From positions 6,510,001 through 6,574,000 of the forward strand of contig NZ_CP036278.1 in the NCBI RefSeq assembly GCF_007748035.1: a stretch of 64,000 bases of DNA, in the 5' to 3' direction. Positions 45,794 to 54,680 of the stretch are shown here, one piece after another (the first letter of the stretch is position 1; the number at the start of each line of letters is the position of its first letter). Position numbers and translations under genes: made by a program. This DNA is from Aeoliella mucimassa. Its GTDB lineage: Bacteria > Planctomycetota > Planctomycetia > Pirellulales > Lacipirellulaceae. The notes beneath the pieces are model-generated. The model worked only from the letters and a program-made list of their open reading frames with translations. It had not been told where the DNA came from and searched no databases.

Positions 45794-48316
45794 TTGATAC
45801 CTCGTTCCTTCAGGCTTGGCGGCCTCGTCGTGCTGGCGATGCTCGGTGTAGGCGGGTCGGTCCACGCGCTCTCATTTGGCACCTTCGGGTCATGGGACTC
45901 CGATACCCGCCGCAACGCGGCCAACAATTCCATGCAGGCGGTCGTCGATCGCTTCAACGTGTACGGCGACTTCAACTGGGGAAGCGACGGCTACGTCGAC
46001 CTCTATTACAACTCCGGGGTCCCCACTGCCCAGGCGGGCTACTACGGAGCCATCGAATACGGTGGCACCTGGCCCAACGAGCGAGTGACCCAACACGAGC
46101 TGAACCACTGGCTCGGCTCCGGCACCGATGGCAACTGGTACAACCTGTTCAGCAACAACGTCTGGACCGGCACCAAAGTCAATGCGCTGATGGCCCAGTT
46201 TGATGGGCAAGGTACCGCGTTCCGTCAGTCGGGCGTCCACTTCTATCCTTACGGGTTGAACTACGACAGCGAAGTGACCGACGACAGCATCTACATGCGT
46301 AACGTCGCGCTCATGTATGCCATGCGGCAAGACATGGGCAACGGTAATCCCAACGATCCCTGGTCGGCGACGAGTGCCACGCTCACTGGCTCCGACGCGG
46401 TCGGCACGTCGGCCTTCAACTGGTTTGGCGGTGGTTACAGCGGCAGCTACGCGGGATGGAGCGACCGCTACTTCGCCCATGCGGGAGCCGATTACTCAAC
46501 CGGCGCTTACGACATTCGCACTCCGCGGGGAGCGCCAAGCTGGGAATTCGCTGGCGACTCGCTCACGATCAACACCGGTGGGCGGCTGCTGTACAACAGC
46601 TCGGGAACCTCTGGCATCGTCACCATCGACCAACTGGTGCTCGACGGAGGGACCTTGCGGCACGATCAAACTCGCGCAGACCTGTTTCAACTCGCAGGGC
46701 ACCTGACGCTCGCGCAGACCAGCACTATCGAAGCCGCACAAGGCGATATGCTCATCCACTCCCAAATCGGAGGGACGAGTGGGTTCCGCAAGACAGGCAG
46801 CTTCGCCCTCACGCTCAAGTCGTCGGCCAATAACTACACTGGCACTACGATCGTGGCGGCCGGCACGATCATCGTCGATGGGGCGACCGGCTATGGCCTG
46901 ACCACCGTGAATCGCGGCGCCACGCTTGCTGGCAGCGGCATCGTCCGCGGCGACCTGACCGCGGTCTCCGACTCCACGCTGCGTGTCGGCGGTAGCGGGC
47001 TCGTCGAGCGCTATGCGAGCGGTCAACAACTGGTCGACGACTTCACCGCCTACGCCACCGGACAGCTCGGCTCGTCCCCGAACTCGACTGGCGACGTCTG
47101 GTCGGGTGTGTTCGATGGTACCAGTTACGCTACGATCGTCGACAACAGCGGTAACCAAGCCTTGCGAGTCGAAGGGGTAAACAGCGGCGGCGACTCCTGG
47201 CGCGGCGCAGTGACCGAACTCAACACCGACTACACCCGCGACTTTAGCCTGGCCGATGGCGAGACCGGCACTTACTTCTTTCGAGTCCGCCGCAACGAGT
47301 CGGGCGACATCGATACGATCTTCGGCTTAACGGACCTCACGGTCAGCACCGATAGCGGCCCCGGCGGCGACATCGACAGCCCGTGGAATGAGTACGCGGT
47401 ACTGCTGTCGATGGTCGGCAACCAAAGCAGCTCAACATTGCGGGCTTACAGCAACGGGCAAGGCGACGTCGGCCTGACGACCACCACCGATAGCGAGTGG
47501 GTGAACGTGTGGCTCGAAGTCGACAACGATAGGAAGCTTTATCGCGTCGCGACCTCCACCGGCGACGAGGATGGCACCTACCGCGGCGGCACCTACCAGT
47601 TCGGCCGCCGCACCGCCGGCACGGTTGGTGATCAATCGCTAGTGACCTTTGGCATCTACGAGAGATTGGGCGTTGGTGTGGAGCTTGACGATTTGTTCTT
47701 CGCCGAAGGAACCAATCTGAGCAATCCGCTGAACTCTTCCTCGGTACTCTCAGGTGAGATACTCACCATCGAAGGCGACTTGAATCTCACCGCTGGTGCC
47801 TTGCTCGAACTCGATCTTGGCAACGGGGCGAACGACTCGCTTGTGGTGTCCGGCAATGCGGTGCTCGATGGCTATCTGAACTTGGTGCTGGATGCCAATT
47901 ATACGCCCACATTGAACGAGACGTTCACGCTGCTCACCGCGAGCGACATCACGAACCATCTGACCTTGAGCGGCGCCGTGGCCGACATGTTTACGCTATC
48001 GCAAAGCACCGCGACGGAGCTTATTCTCACCGCCGTGAGTGGGATGACGGGCGACTTCAACAACGATGGTCTCGTGAACCTGGCCGACTACACCGTATGG
48101 CGCGACCATCTCGGCAGCGCAGCTGCCACACTGCTCAACGACGAATCGGGTGAGCCAATCGGCATGGCGCAATACGAAGTATGGAAAGCAAGCTTTGCCA
48201 CCGCTGGTGGCGGACCGCGGATCGACGCGGTGCAAGGAGTGCCAGAACCAACCAGCGTGATGCTCTTAGGTTTGGGGGTCCTTCTCGGCTTCGGATGTCG
48301 AAAACCGCAGAGCTGA
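45794..48316 (+). CDS. PEP-CTERM protein with HExxH motif, beta-helix-like repeats and dockerin-like segment
   Basis: 840 residues from a TTG start (read as MIPRSFRLGGLVVLAMLGVGG) with a clear signal peptide. Residues 60-110 hold VTQHELNHWLGSG, a HExxHxxG zincin-like motif at 101-108, so a metalloprotease-like role is possible. From 260 on it has autotransporter-style repeats (SGFRKTGSFALTLKSSANNYTG, then GTIIVDGATG). About 430-660 is a jelly-roll-like region. The end has GDFNNDGLVNLADYTVWRDHLG and PEP-CTERM (VPEPTSVMLLGLGVLLGF). It is probably a surface or matrix protein. The TTG start is forced because no ATG precedes the signal. Confidence 0.8.
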   Translation: MIPRSFRLGGLVVLAMLGVGGSVHALSFGTFGSWDSDTRRNAANNSMQAVVDRFNVYGDFNWGSDGYVDLYYNSGVPTAQAGYYGAIEYGGTWPNERVTQHELNHWLGSGTDGNWYNLFSNNVWTGTKVNALMAQFDGQGTAFRQSGVHFYPYGLNYDSEVTDDSIYMRNVALMYAMRQDMGNGNPNDPWSATSATLTGSDAVGTSAFNWFGGGYSGSYAGWSDRYFAHAGADYSTGAYDIRTPRGAPSWEFAGDSLTINTGGRLLYNSSGTSGIVTIDQLVLDGGTLRHDQTRADLFQLAGHLTLAQTSTIEAAQGDMLIHSQIGGTSGFRKTGSFALTLKSSANNYTGTTIVAAGTIIVDGATGYGLTTVNRGATLAGSGIVRGDLTAVSDSTLRVGGSGLVERYASGQQLVDDFTAYATGQLGSSPNSTGDVWSGVFDGTSYATIVDNSGNQALRVEGVNSGGDSWRGAVTELNTDYTRDFSLADGETGTYFFRVRRNESGDIDTIFGLTDLTVSTDSGPGGDIDSPWNEYAVLLSMVGNQSSSTLRAYSNGQGDVGLTTTTDSEWVNVWLEVDNDRKLYRVATSTGDEDGTYRGGTYQFGRRTAGTVGDQSLVTFGIYERLGVGVELDDLFFAEGTNLSNPLNSSSVLSGEILTIEGDLNLTAGALLELDLGNGANDSLVVSGNAVLDGYLNLVLDANYTPTLNETFTLLTASDITNHLTLSGAVADMFTLSQSTATELILTAVSGMTGDFNNDGLVNLADYTVWRDHLGSAAATLLNDESGEPIGMAQYEVWKASFATAGGGPRIDAVQGVPEPTSVMLLGLGVLLGFGCRKPQS

Positions 48317-48471
48317 AACTCGGGTAGTGCTGCGAGAGCATCGCGACGTCCTGAACCTTGGCAGTTCGCGAGAGGAAAAGGTCGCGATCCAGTAGTGAAT
48401 GTGTTCTAATCCTGCCATTGGATTTCACTTCACCTGCTGTCGACTTTACTCGCTGCAAAGGCTTCCTTTCG

Positions 48472-49221
48472 ATGAACGTAATTCAGGCTCCACGTTTGCG
48501 TGTTCGCTTTGCGATGGTTGTATCTGCCATGCTGGGTGCTTTGGTCTGCGTGGCCGAAACGCCGGATGTCGCCACGGCTCCGCCGGAGACCGCTCGAGTA
48601 AAGCTGCCCGAAGGAATTAACGCGCGGTTCACCGATCCGGAACTGAAGCCAGAGGAGTTCGTCGATCGGTTCGAGCAAGATGGCCGCGAAGCGTTCGCCG
48701 CCCGCGCGGCGATCATGCAAGCAACCGGCGTGAAGCCTGGCATGCGTGTGGCCGACATCGGCGCAGGCACCGGGTTGTTCACCGTGTTGTTCTCCGAGTC
48801 GGTGGGCCCCGAGGGCTGGGTGTACGCGGTCGACATCTCGCCGAAGTTCATCGAGCACATCGCCAGCCGCGCCGACGAAGCCGGCATCGAGAACATCACA
48901 CCAGTGCTCTGCGACGCGAATTCGGCGAACTTGCCACCCGAGTCGGTCGACGTGGCTTACGTCTGCGACACGTATCATCACTTTGAGTTTCCCTCGAAAA
49001 CCAACGCGTCGATCTTTCGTGCAGTGAAACCAGGAGGCACACTGGTGGTGGTCGATTTCATTCGCGATCCTGCTACCAGCAGCGAATGGTTGCTCAATCA
49101 TGTGCGGGCAAGCAAAGAAGTATTCCGCAGCGAGATCGAAGCGGCCGGTTTTGAGTTGGTGGACGAACCAGAAGTCGAAGGACTTCGCGAAAACTATCTA
49201 CTGGTGTTTCGCAAGCCATAG
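48472..49221 (+). CDS. Exported SAM-dependent methyltransferase
   Basis: 249 residues from the ATG at 48472 (MNVIQAPRLRVRFAMVVSAMLGALVCVA), which reads as a signal peptide; an in-frame GTG/TTG start further upstream is less convincing. Methyltransferase motif I is ADIGAGTGLFTVLFSE, followed by VYAVDISPKFIEH and VDVAYVCDTYHHFEFP, then KPGGTLVVVDFIRD. It matches class I methyltransferases. An exported methyltransferase is unusual because S-adenosylmethionine is cytoplasmic. The same family with signal peptides is known in planctomycetes, but I cannot name the substrate. Confidence 0.85.
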   Translation: MNVIQAPRLRVRFAMVVSAMLGALVCVAETPDVATAPPETARVKLPEGINARFTDPELKPEEFVDRFEQDGREAFAARAAIMQATGVKPGMRVADIGAGTGLFTVLFSESVGPEGWVYAVDISPKFIEHIASRADEAGIENITPVLCDANSANLPPESVDVAYVCDTYHHFEFPSKTNASIFRAVKPGGTLVVVDFIRDPATSSEWLLNHVRASKEVFRSEIEAAGFELVDEPEVEGLRENYLLVFRKP

Positions 49222-49640
49222 CGGTGCATCAACGAATGCGGTGCATTCTAAGTTCCATTTAGGTTCTCCTTCGCACGCTAAGCATTCATGCCTTGTATCG
49301 CGTAGCGCAACAATCACGAGTAAATCGGTAGACGATTCACTCGCGATGCTAGTGCTCTCTGCGCGCGGCGCAAAAGCGCATCGAGCAACTCGATTACTTC
49401 TCGATTAATTACTTGACAAGGTTGTCCGATTGCCGGAAGATGCGAGGGTGTTCTACAACGCGAGGGAAAGTGCATCGCGTTGATTGGGGAGAGGGATCAT
49501 CTCGGTTTCACCTTAGCCGACCATGCGCGCTAGTGATCCAGTTCTTGGGGGGCCTTGGACCGGCTCTACGTGCGCCTCGGCATTTCTACCCGCTGCTTGT
49601 TCCGTACCGTTTCTTTTTCTTGTGCAGAAGGATGATAGGC
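49222..49640. other. Intergenic leader of the 49641 gene
   Basis: About 420 bases. TTGACA at 49413-49418 resembles a -35 box, but no clear -10 follows at 17 nt. The frame that stays open through here does not read like protein. Confidence 0.35.
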
Positions 49641-50936
49641 ATGCGCACTCAAAATTTGTGGGGGAAGGTCGCCTTTTCTTTGGCGGCTGCTGGGTTCTTG
49701 TCGTTTGGTCATGTAGCCCAAGCTGGCGATTACTATTCAGAAGTCCCGTATCTGGCAACTGTTAAGATCAACCCCGAAGGCGAAGGGGCCACGCCGGTTG
49801 GCGAAGTGTATGGCAAAGAGTATTCGAACACCGACTTCTCGTTAGTTACCGATCCGCGGCTCTATAACACCTCGGATCACGATGCTTTTGGCGCGTTCGA
49901 CCCCGCCCAAGTGGTTTCGTGGGATGGGATTCCCAATCCCGTAACCGGCAATAGCGGTTCGGTCGACGGGTTCGACTTCGAACCTGCTTTATTGCAATTC
50001 AACGTCGATATTCCGCAGATCGACGCTCTCGCGAATAGGCAGGATTTTCTGTTCAACCAAATTGTTCGTAACGAAGCGTCGCTGTTGTTCTCGATGACAG
50101 CCGATCTTGGCATCTCTGGCGGCACGAAGTCGCGGGTCCATTTTGAAGACCCCGATCCCGTCGACCTAGTGGCGGATCCCTTGGATATCTGGGCGCTGCC
50201 ACAGATTCCGACTGGCCCAGGCGCCGGCGTCAATCATCACCCTGTGCAGGATCTCGACGCGCTCGAGGTCTGGGGCCCCGAACCAAGCAGCCATGAAAAT
50301 GGCGATACCACGATTCGCGAAGGCTACGATGGCGGTAGCCATACGGCTGACGCCAATCGCTTTTCGCTCGATAACGACTCGGTCACTGGCACCTCGGTCT
50401 GGGCGTACGACATCGCGACCGGCACCGTGGGCACCTGGATTCCGCATTCGGTGATTGTCGAAGCGGTCGAAGATCTGTTCCTTGGTGCGGGGCTCGATTT
50501 CGATCGTCAGACGCGCGATATGATCGACGTCGATGGCACCATGGCCCGCGACGTTGGCGATTCGTCACCGACCGCGCCGATCTACGGTCTCAACGACGAG
50601 CTGCTGTTCACGATCGACCCAATCGACCAGCCAATGATGATGTCGGCCACCGGTGGTCCGGTACCCGCTGGGTTCTCGATCGATGGTGGTGAAATCATGC
50701 ATTTGACCTTCGACGCATCGGGTGCCCCGGTCGCGACATTCCTGAAGCATGGTGGTCACACTTGGGATACCGCCTTCGAAGTCGGCAAGACGTTTGGTTA
50801 CGAGTTCGAAGATGTCGATGCGCTCGAAGCGGTCGGCGTGCTCGAAGGCGACGACATTTCCACTCCGGAACCGAGCACCATGGTGATGATCGGTCTGGCG
50901 CTGGCCATGGTCGGTTTTGCCTGGCGGCGTAACTAA
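49641..50936 (+). CDS. PEP-CTERM secreted protein of unknown function
   Basis: 431 residues from the ATG at 49641 (MRTQNLWGKVAFSLAAAGFLSFGHVAQA), preceded by AGAAGGA; an ATG nine bases earlier is possible. The signal peptide ends AQA-GD. The body is acidic, with PDPVDLVADPLDIWALPQ and TIREGYDGGSHTADANRFS stretches and an absence of known enzyme motifs. The C-terminus TPEPSTMVMIGLALAMVGFAWRR is a PEP-CTERM sorting signal. It is probably an extracellular matrix component. Confidence 0.85.
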   Translation: MRTQNLWGKVAFSLAAAGFLSFGHVAQAGDYYSEVPYLATVKINPEGEGATPVGEVYGKEYSNTDFSLVTDPRLYNTSDHDAFGAFDPAQVVSWDGIPNPVTGNSGSVDGFDFEPALLQFNVDIPQIDALANRQDFLFNQIVRNEASLLFSMTADLGISGGTKSRVHFEDPDPVDLVADPLDIWALPQIPTGPGAGVNHHPVQDLDALEVWGPEPSSHENGDTTIREGYDGGSHTADANRFSLDNDSVTGTSVWAYDIATGTVGTWIPHSVIVEAVEDLFLGAGLDFDRQTRDMIDVDGTMARDVGDSSPTAPIYGLNDELLFTIDPIDQPMMMSATGGPVPAGFSIDGGEIMHLTFDASGAPVATFLKHGGHTWDTAFEVGKTFGYEFEDVDALEAVGVLEGDDISTPEPSTMVMIGLALAMVGFAWRRN

Positions 50937-51090
50937 TCTGCGAAGATTCCACTGACTGGTGACACGCTGCGTCGAGCGTTATCGTTCGGCGCGGCGTGTT
51001 GCTTTCTGCTGGTAGTGGGAAAGCCACTCCCGTTTCGCTAGAATCGAACGAAGCAGTTCTTTGCCAATTCCCTCGCAGGCGAACCGTTTC

Positions 51091-51939
51091 ATGGCTTACA
51101 CCACCCTGATCACTGTTGAACAACTCGTACCGCTCCTAGGCGACCCGCAAACGGTTGTGGTCGATTGCCGATTCTCGCTGGCCGATCCGGCCGCGGGTGA
51201 GCAGCAGTATGCCGAAGGCCATGTGCCGGGTGCGGTGTACGCCCACCTGGATCGCGATCTCTCGTCGGCCGCGACCGAAACCAGTGGCCGGCACCCGTTG
51301 CCGGTGCCCGCCGAGTTGGCCGCCACGCTCGCGAACTGGGGCATCGATGCCTCTAAGCAGGTGGTCGCCTACGACGAGTCGGGCAGCGCGTTCGCCGCGC
51401 GGTTCTGGTGGGTTGCCAAATGGTTAGGCCTGAAGAATGTCGCGGTGCTCGACGGTGGTCTGGCCGCCTGGAAGGCTGCCGGGCAGCCGGTGTCGACCGA
51501 AGTGTCCAAGCTGACCCCCACGACCTTCACGCCCGAGCCCAATCGCAGCATGTGGCTGTCGACCGACGACGTGCAAGCCGGATTGGCCTCGGGCGAAATG
51601 CTGCTGGTCGACGCCCGCGGGGCAACGCGGTACTCCGGCGAGGAGGAACCGATCGATCCCGTGGCCGGGCACGTGCCGGGAGCGGTGAATCGGTCGCAGG
51701 TGGAGAATTTGAACGAAGCTGGCGAATTCCGCTCGCCTGCGGAGCTGGCCGAACGATTCGACGAGCTGATCGGAAATCGAGAGACTGGTTCGGTAGTGCA
51801 CATGTGCGGTTCGGGCGTCACCGCGTGCGTGAATCTGCTGGCTTGCGAGCTGGCCGGCCACCACGGAACGAAGCTCTATCCTGGGTCGTGGAGCGAGTGG
51901 ATTCGCGATTCGAAGCGGGGCGTCGCGACCAATTGCTAG
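51091..51939 (+). CDS. 3-Mercaptopyruvate-type sulfurtransferase (tandem rhodanese)
   Basis: 282 residues from the ATG at 51091. Two rhodanese domains are present: the first (VVVDCRFSLADPAAGEQQY, EGHVPGAVYAHLDRDL) is non-catalytic and the second has LLVDARGATRYSGEE, GHVPGAVNRSQVENL and the active-site loop with Cys239 in HMCGSGVTACVNLL. CGSGVTA is the mercaptopyruvate-type loop, unlike CRKGVTA of thiosulfate enzymes. It transfers sulfur from mercaptopyruvate or thiosulfate in the cytoplasm. A single-gene unit. Confidence 0.95.
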   Translation: MAYTTLITVEQLVPLLGDPQTVVVDCRFSLADPAAGEQQYAEGHVPGAVYAHLDRDLSSAATETSGRHPLPVPAELAATLANWGIDASKQVVAYDESGSAFAARFWWVAKWLGLKNVAVLDGGLAAWKAAGQPVSTEVSKLTPTTFTPEPNRSMWLSTDDVQAGLASGEMLLVDARGATRYSGEEEPIDPVAGHVPGAVNRSQVENLNEAGEFRSPAELAERFDELIGNRETGSVVHMCGSGVTACVNLLACELAGHHGTKLYPGSWSEWIRDSKRGVATNC

Positions 51940-52164
51940 CTGCGGATGTCCCTAGTTGGCCGAAATTCGGGGCGAAATCGCCCGGTGCCCCGTGCTAGCG
52001 TTTCGGGCGGCGATCGCGGGGGAAGTTTGGACCATCCGCGCCAAATTGGCCGACAATTAGTCCAGCGGGGCAAAAAGGCCTGCCGATCCGTTGACTTCCC
52101 CTATAGTTATGACCAATACTTTGGCAGTAAGCCGGTATCGGTCGGCCTAATCGTTCCAACCCCT

Positions 52165-52170
52165 AGGAGG
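52165..52170 (+). promoter_or_regulatory. Ribosome binding site of infC
   Basis: AGGAGG lies seven bases before the ATC start at 52178. The strong site compensates for the non-standard start codon. Confidence 0.85.
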
Positions 52171-52177
52171 CGTAGCA

Positions 52178-52681
52178 ATCGAACGCAAGCAGCAACGGAT
52201 CAACGAACAGATCCGCATCACCCCTATCCGTGTGATCTCGGAACAAGGAGAGCAACTGGGAATCATTCCCACGGAACAAGCACTCGACCGCGCGCGTCAA
52301 GTGGGGCTCGATCTCGTGGAGGTCGCCTCGGCCGAGAAGCCGCCGGTCTGCCGGATCATGGACTACGGTAAGTTCAAGTACCAGCAAAAGAAGCGGCAGC
52401 ACAAAGGCCACACGCACCAAAGTAAGAACAAAGAAATCCGTCTGCGTCCAAAGATCGGCGAAGCCGACTTCATGACCAAGGTGAACCGCGCCAAGAAGTT
52501 CCTTGCACAAAAGGACAAAGTGGTGTTCAGTGTCATCTTCCGTGGACGTGAGAACGCGCACGTGGACGAAGGCTTCAAGCTCATCGAAAAGCTCACTGCC
52601 GAGCTCGAACCTGTCAGCAAGCCCGAGCAACGTCCCACCATGCATGGTCGCCGCATCGTCGCCATCTTCGCTCCGAAATAG
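52178..52681 (+). CDS. infC: Translation initiation factor IF-3
   Basis: 167 residues when started at the ATC at 52178 ([13 protein letters not shown]), with AGGAGG in front. The first ATG or GTG downstream would remove the conserved N-terminal RINEQIRxxxVRVI block. Motifs follow in order: [70 protein letters not shown]-3 proofreads start codons, and the rare ATC/ATT start is the known basis of its feedback control. The usual rpmI and rplT do not follow; a secreted protein gene does. Confidence 0.96.
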   Translation: MERKQQRINEQIRITPIRVISEQGEQLGIIPTEQALDRARQVGLDLVEVASAEKPPVCRIMDYGKFKYQQKKRQHKGHTHQSKNKEIRLRPKIGEADFMTKVNRAKKFLAQKDKVVFSVIFRGRENAHVDEGFKLIEKLTAELEPVSKPEQRPTMHGRRIVAIFAPK

Positions 52682-52682
52682 T

Positions 52683-53795
52683 ATGCTCCGATCCCTTCTT
52701 GCCGCGACAATCCTGGCGATGCTCGTTGCCAACGTGGCGGAAGCCCAGGTGCGCTACAACTCGGCGCAGCGCATGCGCGACGTCGACGCCCGGTTCGAGA
52801 ACACCGATGGCTGGATTGGTGCCGACGGTGGGCACTCGTGCCTGCTCGACAAGGACACCCGGCTATGGCTGTTCAGCGATACCTGGGTGGGCAAGATCCG
52901 CGACGAGAAGCGAGTCGATGCGACCATCGTGAACAACACGCTGGCCATCGAGAGCACCCGCGGCAAGCAGCCGCCGAAGTTCTACGTGCGCCGCGACGAG
53001 CAAGGCAAACCGATGGCCATGTTCACCCCAGCCGATGGGCGGGGGTGGTTCTGGTTGCAGGACGCGGTAATGGTCGAAGAGAAGCTCTACCTGGTGCTCT
53101 CGCAGATCGAGCGGGATGGCGATGGCGGAGCGTTTGGCTTCCGCCAAATCGGCCAGGTCCTCGGCGTCGTCGACAATCCGCACGACGATCCCTACCAGTG
53201 GCAGCTACGCCAGCTGCCGATGCCCTGCTCGATCGCAACCGACAAACGCGAACTCTGGTTCGGGGCGTCGCTCCGGATCGAAGGCAAAACACTTTATGTC
53301 TACGGCACCGACGAGGAGAAGAGCGGCGACTACCGCACGCGGTTCCTCACGCTCGCCAAGGTGCCGGTCGAATCGATCGAATCGTTCGACCAGTGGCAAT
53401 TCTACGACGGCAAGCGATGGGTCGCCGACTTCCGCAAGTCGGCTCACTTGCTTCCCCGCATGGCCACCGAATACTCGGTGGTTCACCTCGACGAGCTCGA
53501 TATCTACGCGGTGGTCTTCAACGACAACGGGTTGTCGGATCGCATCCGCGTGAGCACATCGAAGGAACTCACCGGGCCCTGGACCCCAGCGGTGACCGTG
53601 TTCCGTTGTCCCGAGGATCGCTGGGACAGCCGCAACTTCTGCTATGGCTCGAAGGCGCATCCTTCGCTCGCCGGCGACAACGAGCTGGTGATCAGCTACT
53701 TCGTCAACGCGACTGAGCTAGGACACGTGGCCAACGACATCCGGCTGTACCAGCCGCGGTTCCTCCGCATCAAGGTCGACAAGCCCGGCAATTGA
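52683..53795 (+). CDS. Secreted propeller-like protein (DUF4185/DUF5005-type)
   Basis: 370 residues from the ATG at 52683, one base after the infC stop, so probably translationally coupled. The signal peptide is LLAATILAMLVANVAEA-QV. The body shows GWIGADGGHSCLLDKDTRLWLFSDTWVG, then FWLQDAVMVEEKLYLVLSQ, TKELWFGASLRIEGKTLYVYG-like blades, and AVVFNDNGLSDRIRVSTSKELTGPW, reminiscent of the five-bladed glycosidase-like DUF4185/DUF5005 proteins. Family assignment is by pattern and moderate; a role in polysaccharide breakdown is inferred. Confidence 0.7.
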   Translation: MLRSLLAATILAMLVANVAEAQVRYNSAQRMRDVDARFENTDGWIGADGGHSCLLDKDTRLWLFSDTWVGKIRDEKRVDATIVNNTLAIESTRGKQPPKFYVRRDEQGKPMAMFTPADGRGWFWLQDAVMVEEKLYLVLSQIERDGDGGAFGFRQIGQVLGVVDNPHDDPYQWQLRQLPMPCSIATDKRELWFGASLRIEGKTLYVYGTDEEKSGDYRTRFLTLAKVPVESIESFDQWQFYDGKRWVADFRKSAHLLPRMATEYSVVHLDELDIYAVVFNDNGLSDRIRVSTSKELTGPWTPAVTVFRCPEDRWDSRNFCYGSKAHPSLAGDNELVISYFVNATELGHVANDIRLYQPRFLRIKVDKPGN

Positions 53796-53896
53796 GGCCG
53801 AAACCGCAGCCAAGGCGAACCCAAGTCGGCGGTTTTTAGCGGGAAATGCGCTAGTTTGGCCGGTCTCATGCCATAATAAGGGTAGGAGGTCGAGCT

Positions 53897-54673
53897 ATGT
53901 TTGCCGTCTATAGTACGCTGATTGTGTTCGCGGTTTCGCTCATCGTTATTCGGGTCGCAACGGTCGGCTTGGCGATGACCGGCATCTCGAAGGATCTCGC
54001 CCACTTTCAGGCCCTCTCGGCGTTCACCGGCTCGGGATTTACCACCAAAGAGTCCGAAGATATCGTCAACCACCCGGTCCGTCGCCGGATCGTGATGCAC
54101 CTGATGTTGCTTGGCCATATCGGCGTGGTGCTGGCGATTCCCTCGGTCATCCTCTCTTTTCTCGACATGGGTGGTTCCGACAATCGGACCGGCGAACTCT
54201 CCATCCGCCTGGCGGTACTCTCAGGCGGTTTAGTGCTGCTGTTGCTGCTGGCCACCAGCAACCAGATCGAGCGGATGATGTGGGGCATCAACACCTGGGC
54301 GTTCAAGAAACTCGGTAGCCTCGAACTGCACGACTACACCCGCCTGCTAAGGGTAGGGCACGACTACGTGATTTCGAAGATGCAGGTACACCAGGGTGAG
54401 TGGATCGCCGGACATACGCTGCAGGAGTTGGCCCTTAACCACGAAGGTGTGCTGGTGCTGGGAGTCGAACGCCCCACCGGCGAATACCTCGGCGCCCCCC
54501 GCGGCAGCACCCGCCTGCAAGCAGGCGACTGCCTGGTAGTATACGGGCGACAAGAGTCGCTTCTCAGTCTGGTGCAGCGCGAAGCTGGCATAGAGGGCAA
54601 CATCGAACACATGCTCGCGGTCACGCGGCAGCTCGACGAGCACCAGGCAGAATCCGACGACACACCGAACTGA
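53897..54673 (+). CDS. Membrane protein with a TrkA-C (RCK_C) domain
   Basis: 258 residues. Three hydrophobic segments at the N-terminus (IVFAVSLIVIRVATVGLAMTG, HLMLLGHIGVVLAIPSVIL, LAVLSGGLVLLLLLATS) are followed by a loop with FQALSAFTGSGFTTKESEDIV between the first two. About 150-235 is a TrkA-C domain (WIAGHTLQELALNHEGVLVLGVERPTGEYLGAPRGSTRLQAGDCLVVYG). Such proteins sense a ligand and control ion transport. There is no full potassium-channel pore, so the transported ion is not known. RBS GGAGG lies upstream of the ATG. Confidence 0.82.
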   Translation: MFAVYSTLIVFAVSLIVIRVATVGLAMTGISKDLAHFQALSAFTGSGFTTKESEDIVNHPVRRRIVMHLMLLGHIGVVLAIPSVILSFLDMGGSDNRTGELSIRLAVLSGGLVLLLLLATSNQIERMMWGINTWAFKKLGSLELHDYTRLLRVGHDYVISKMQVHQGEWIAGHTLQELALNHEGVLVLGVERPTGEYLGAPRGSTRLQAGDCLVVYGRQESLLSLVQREAGIEGNIEHMLAVTRQLDEHQAESDDTPN

Positions 54674-54680
54674 CCCGTGG

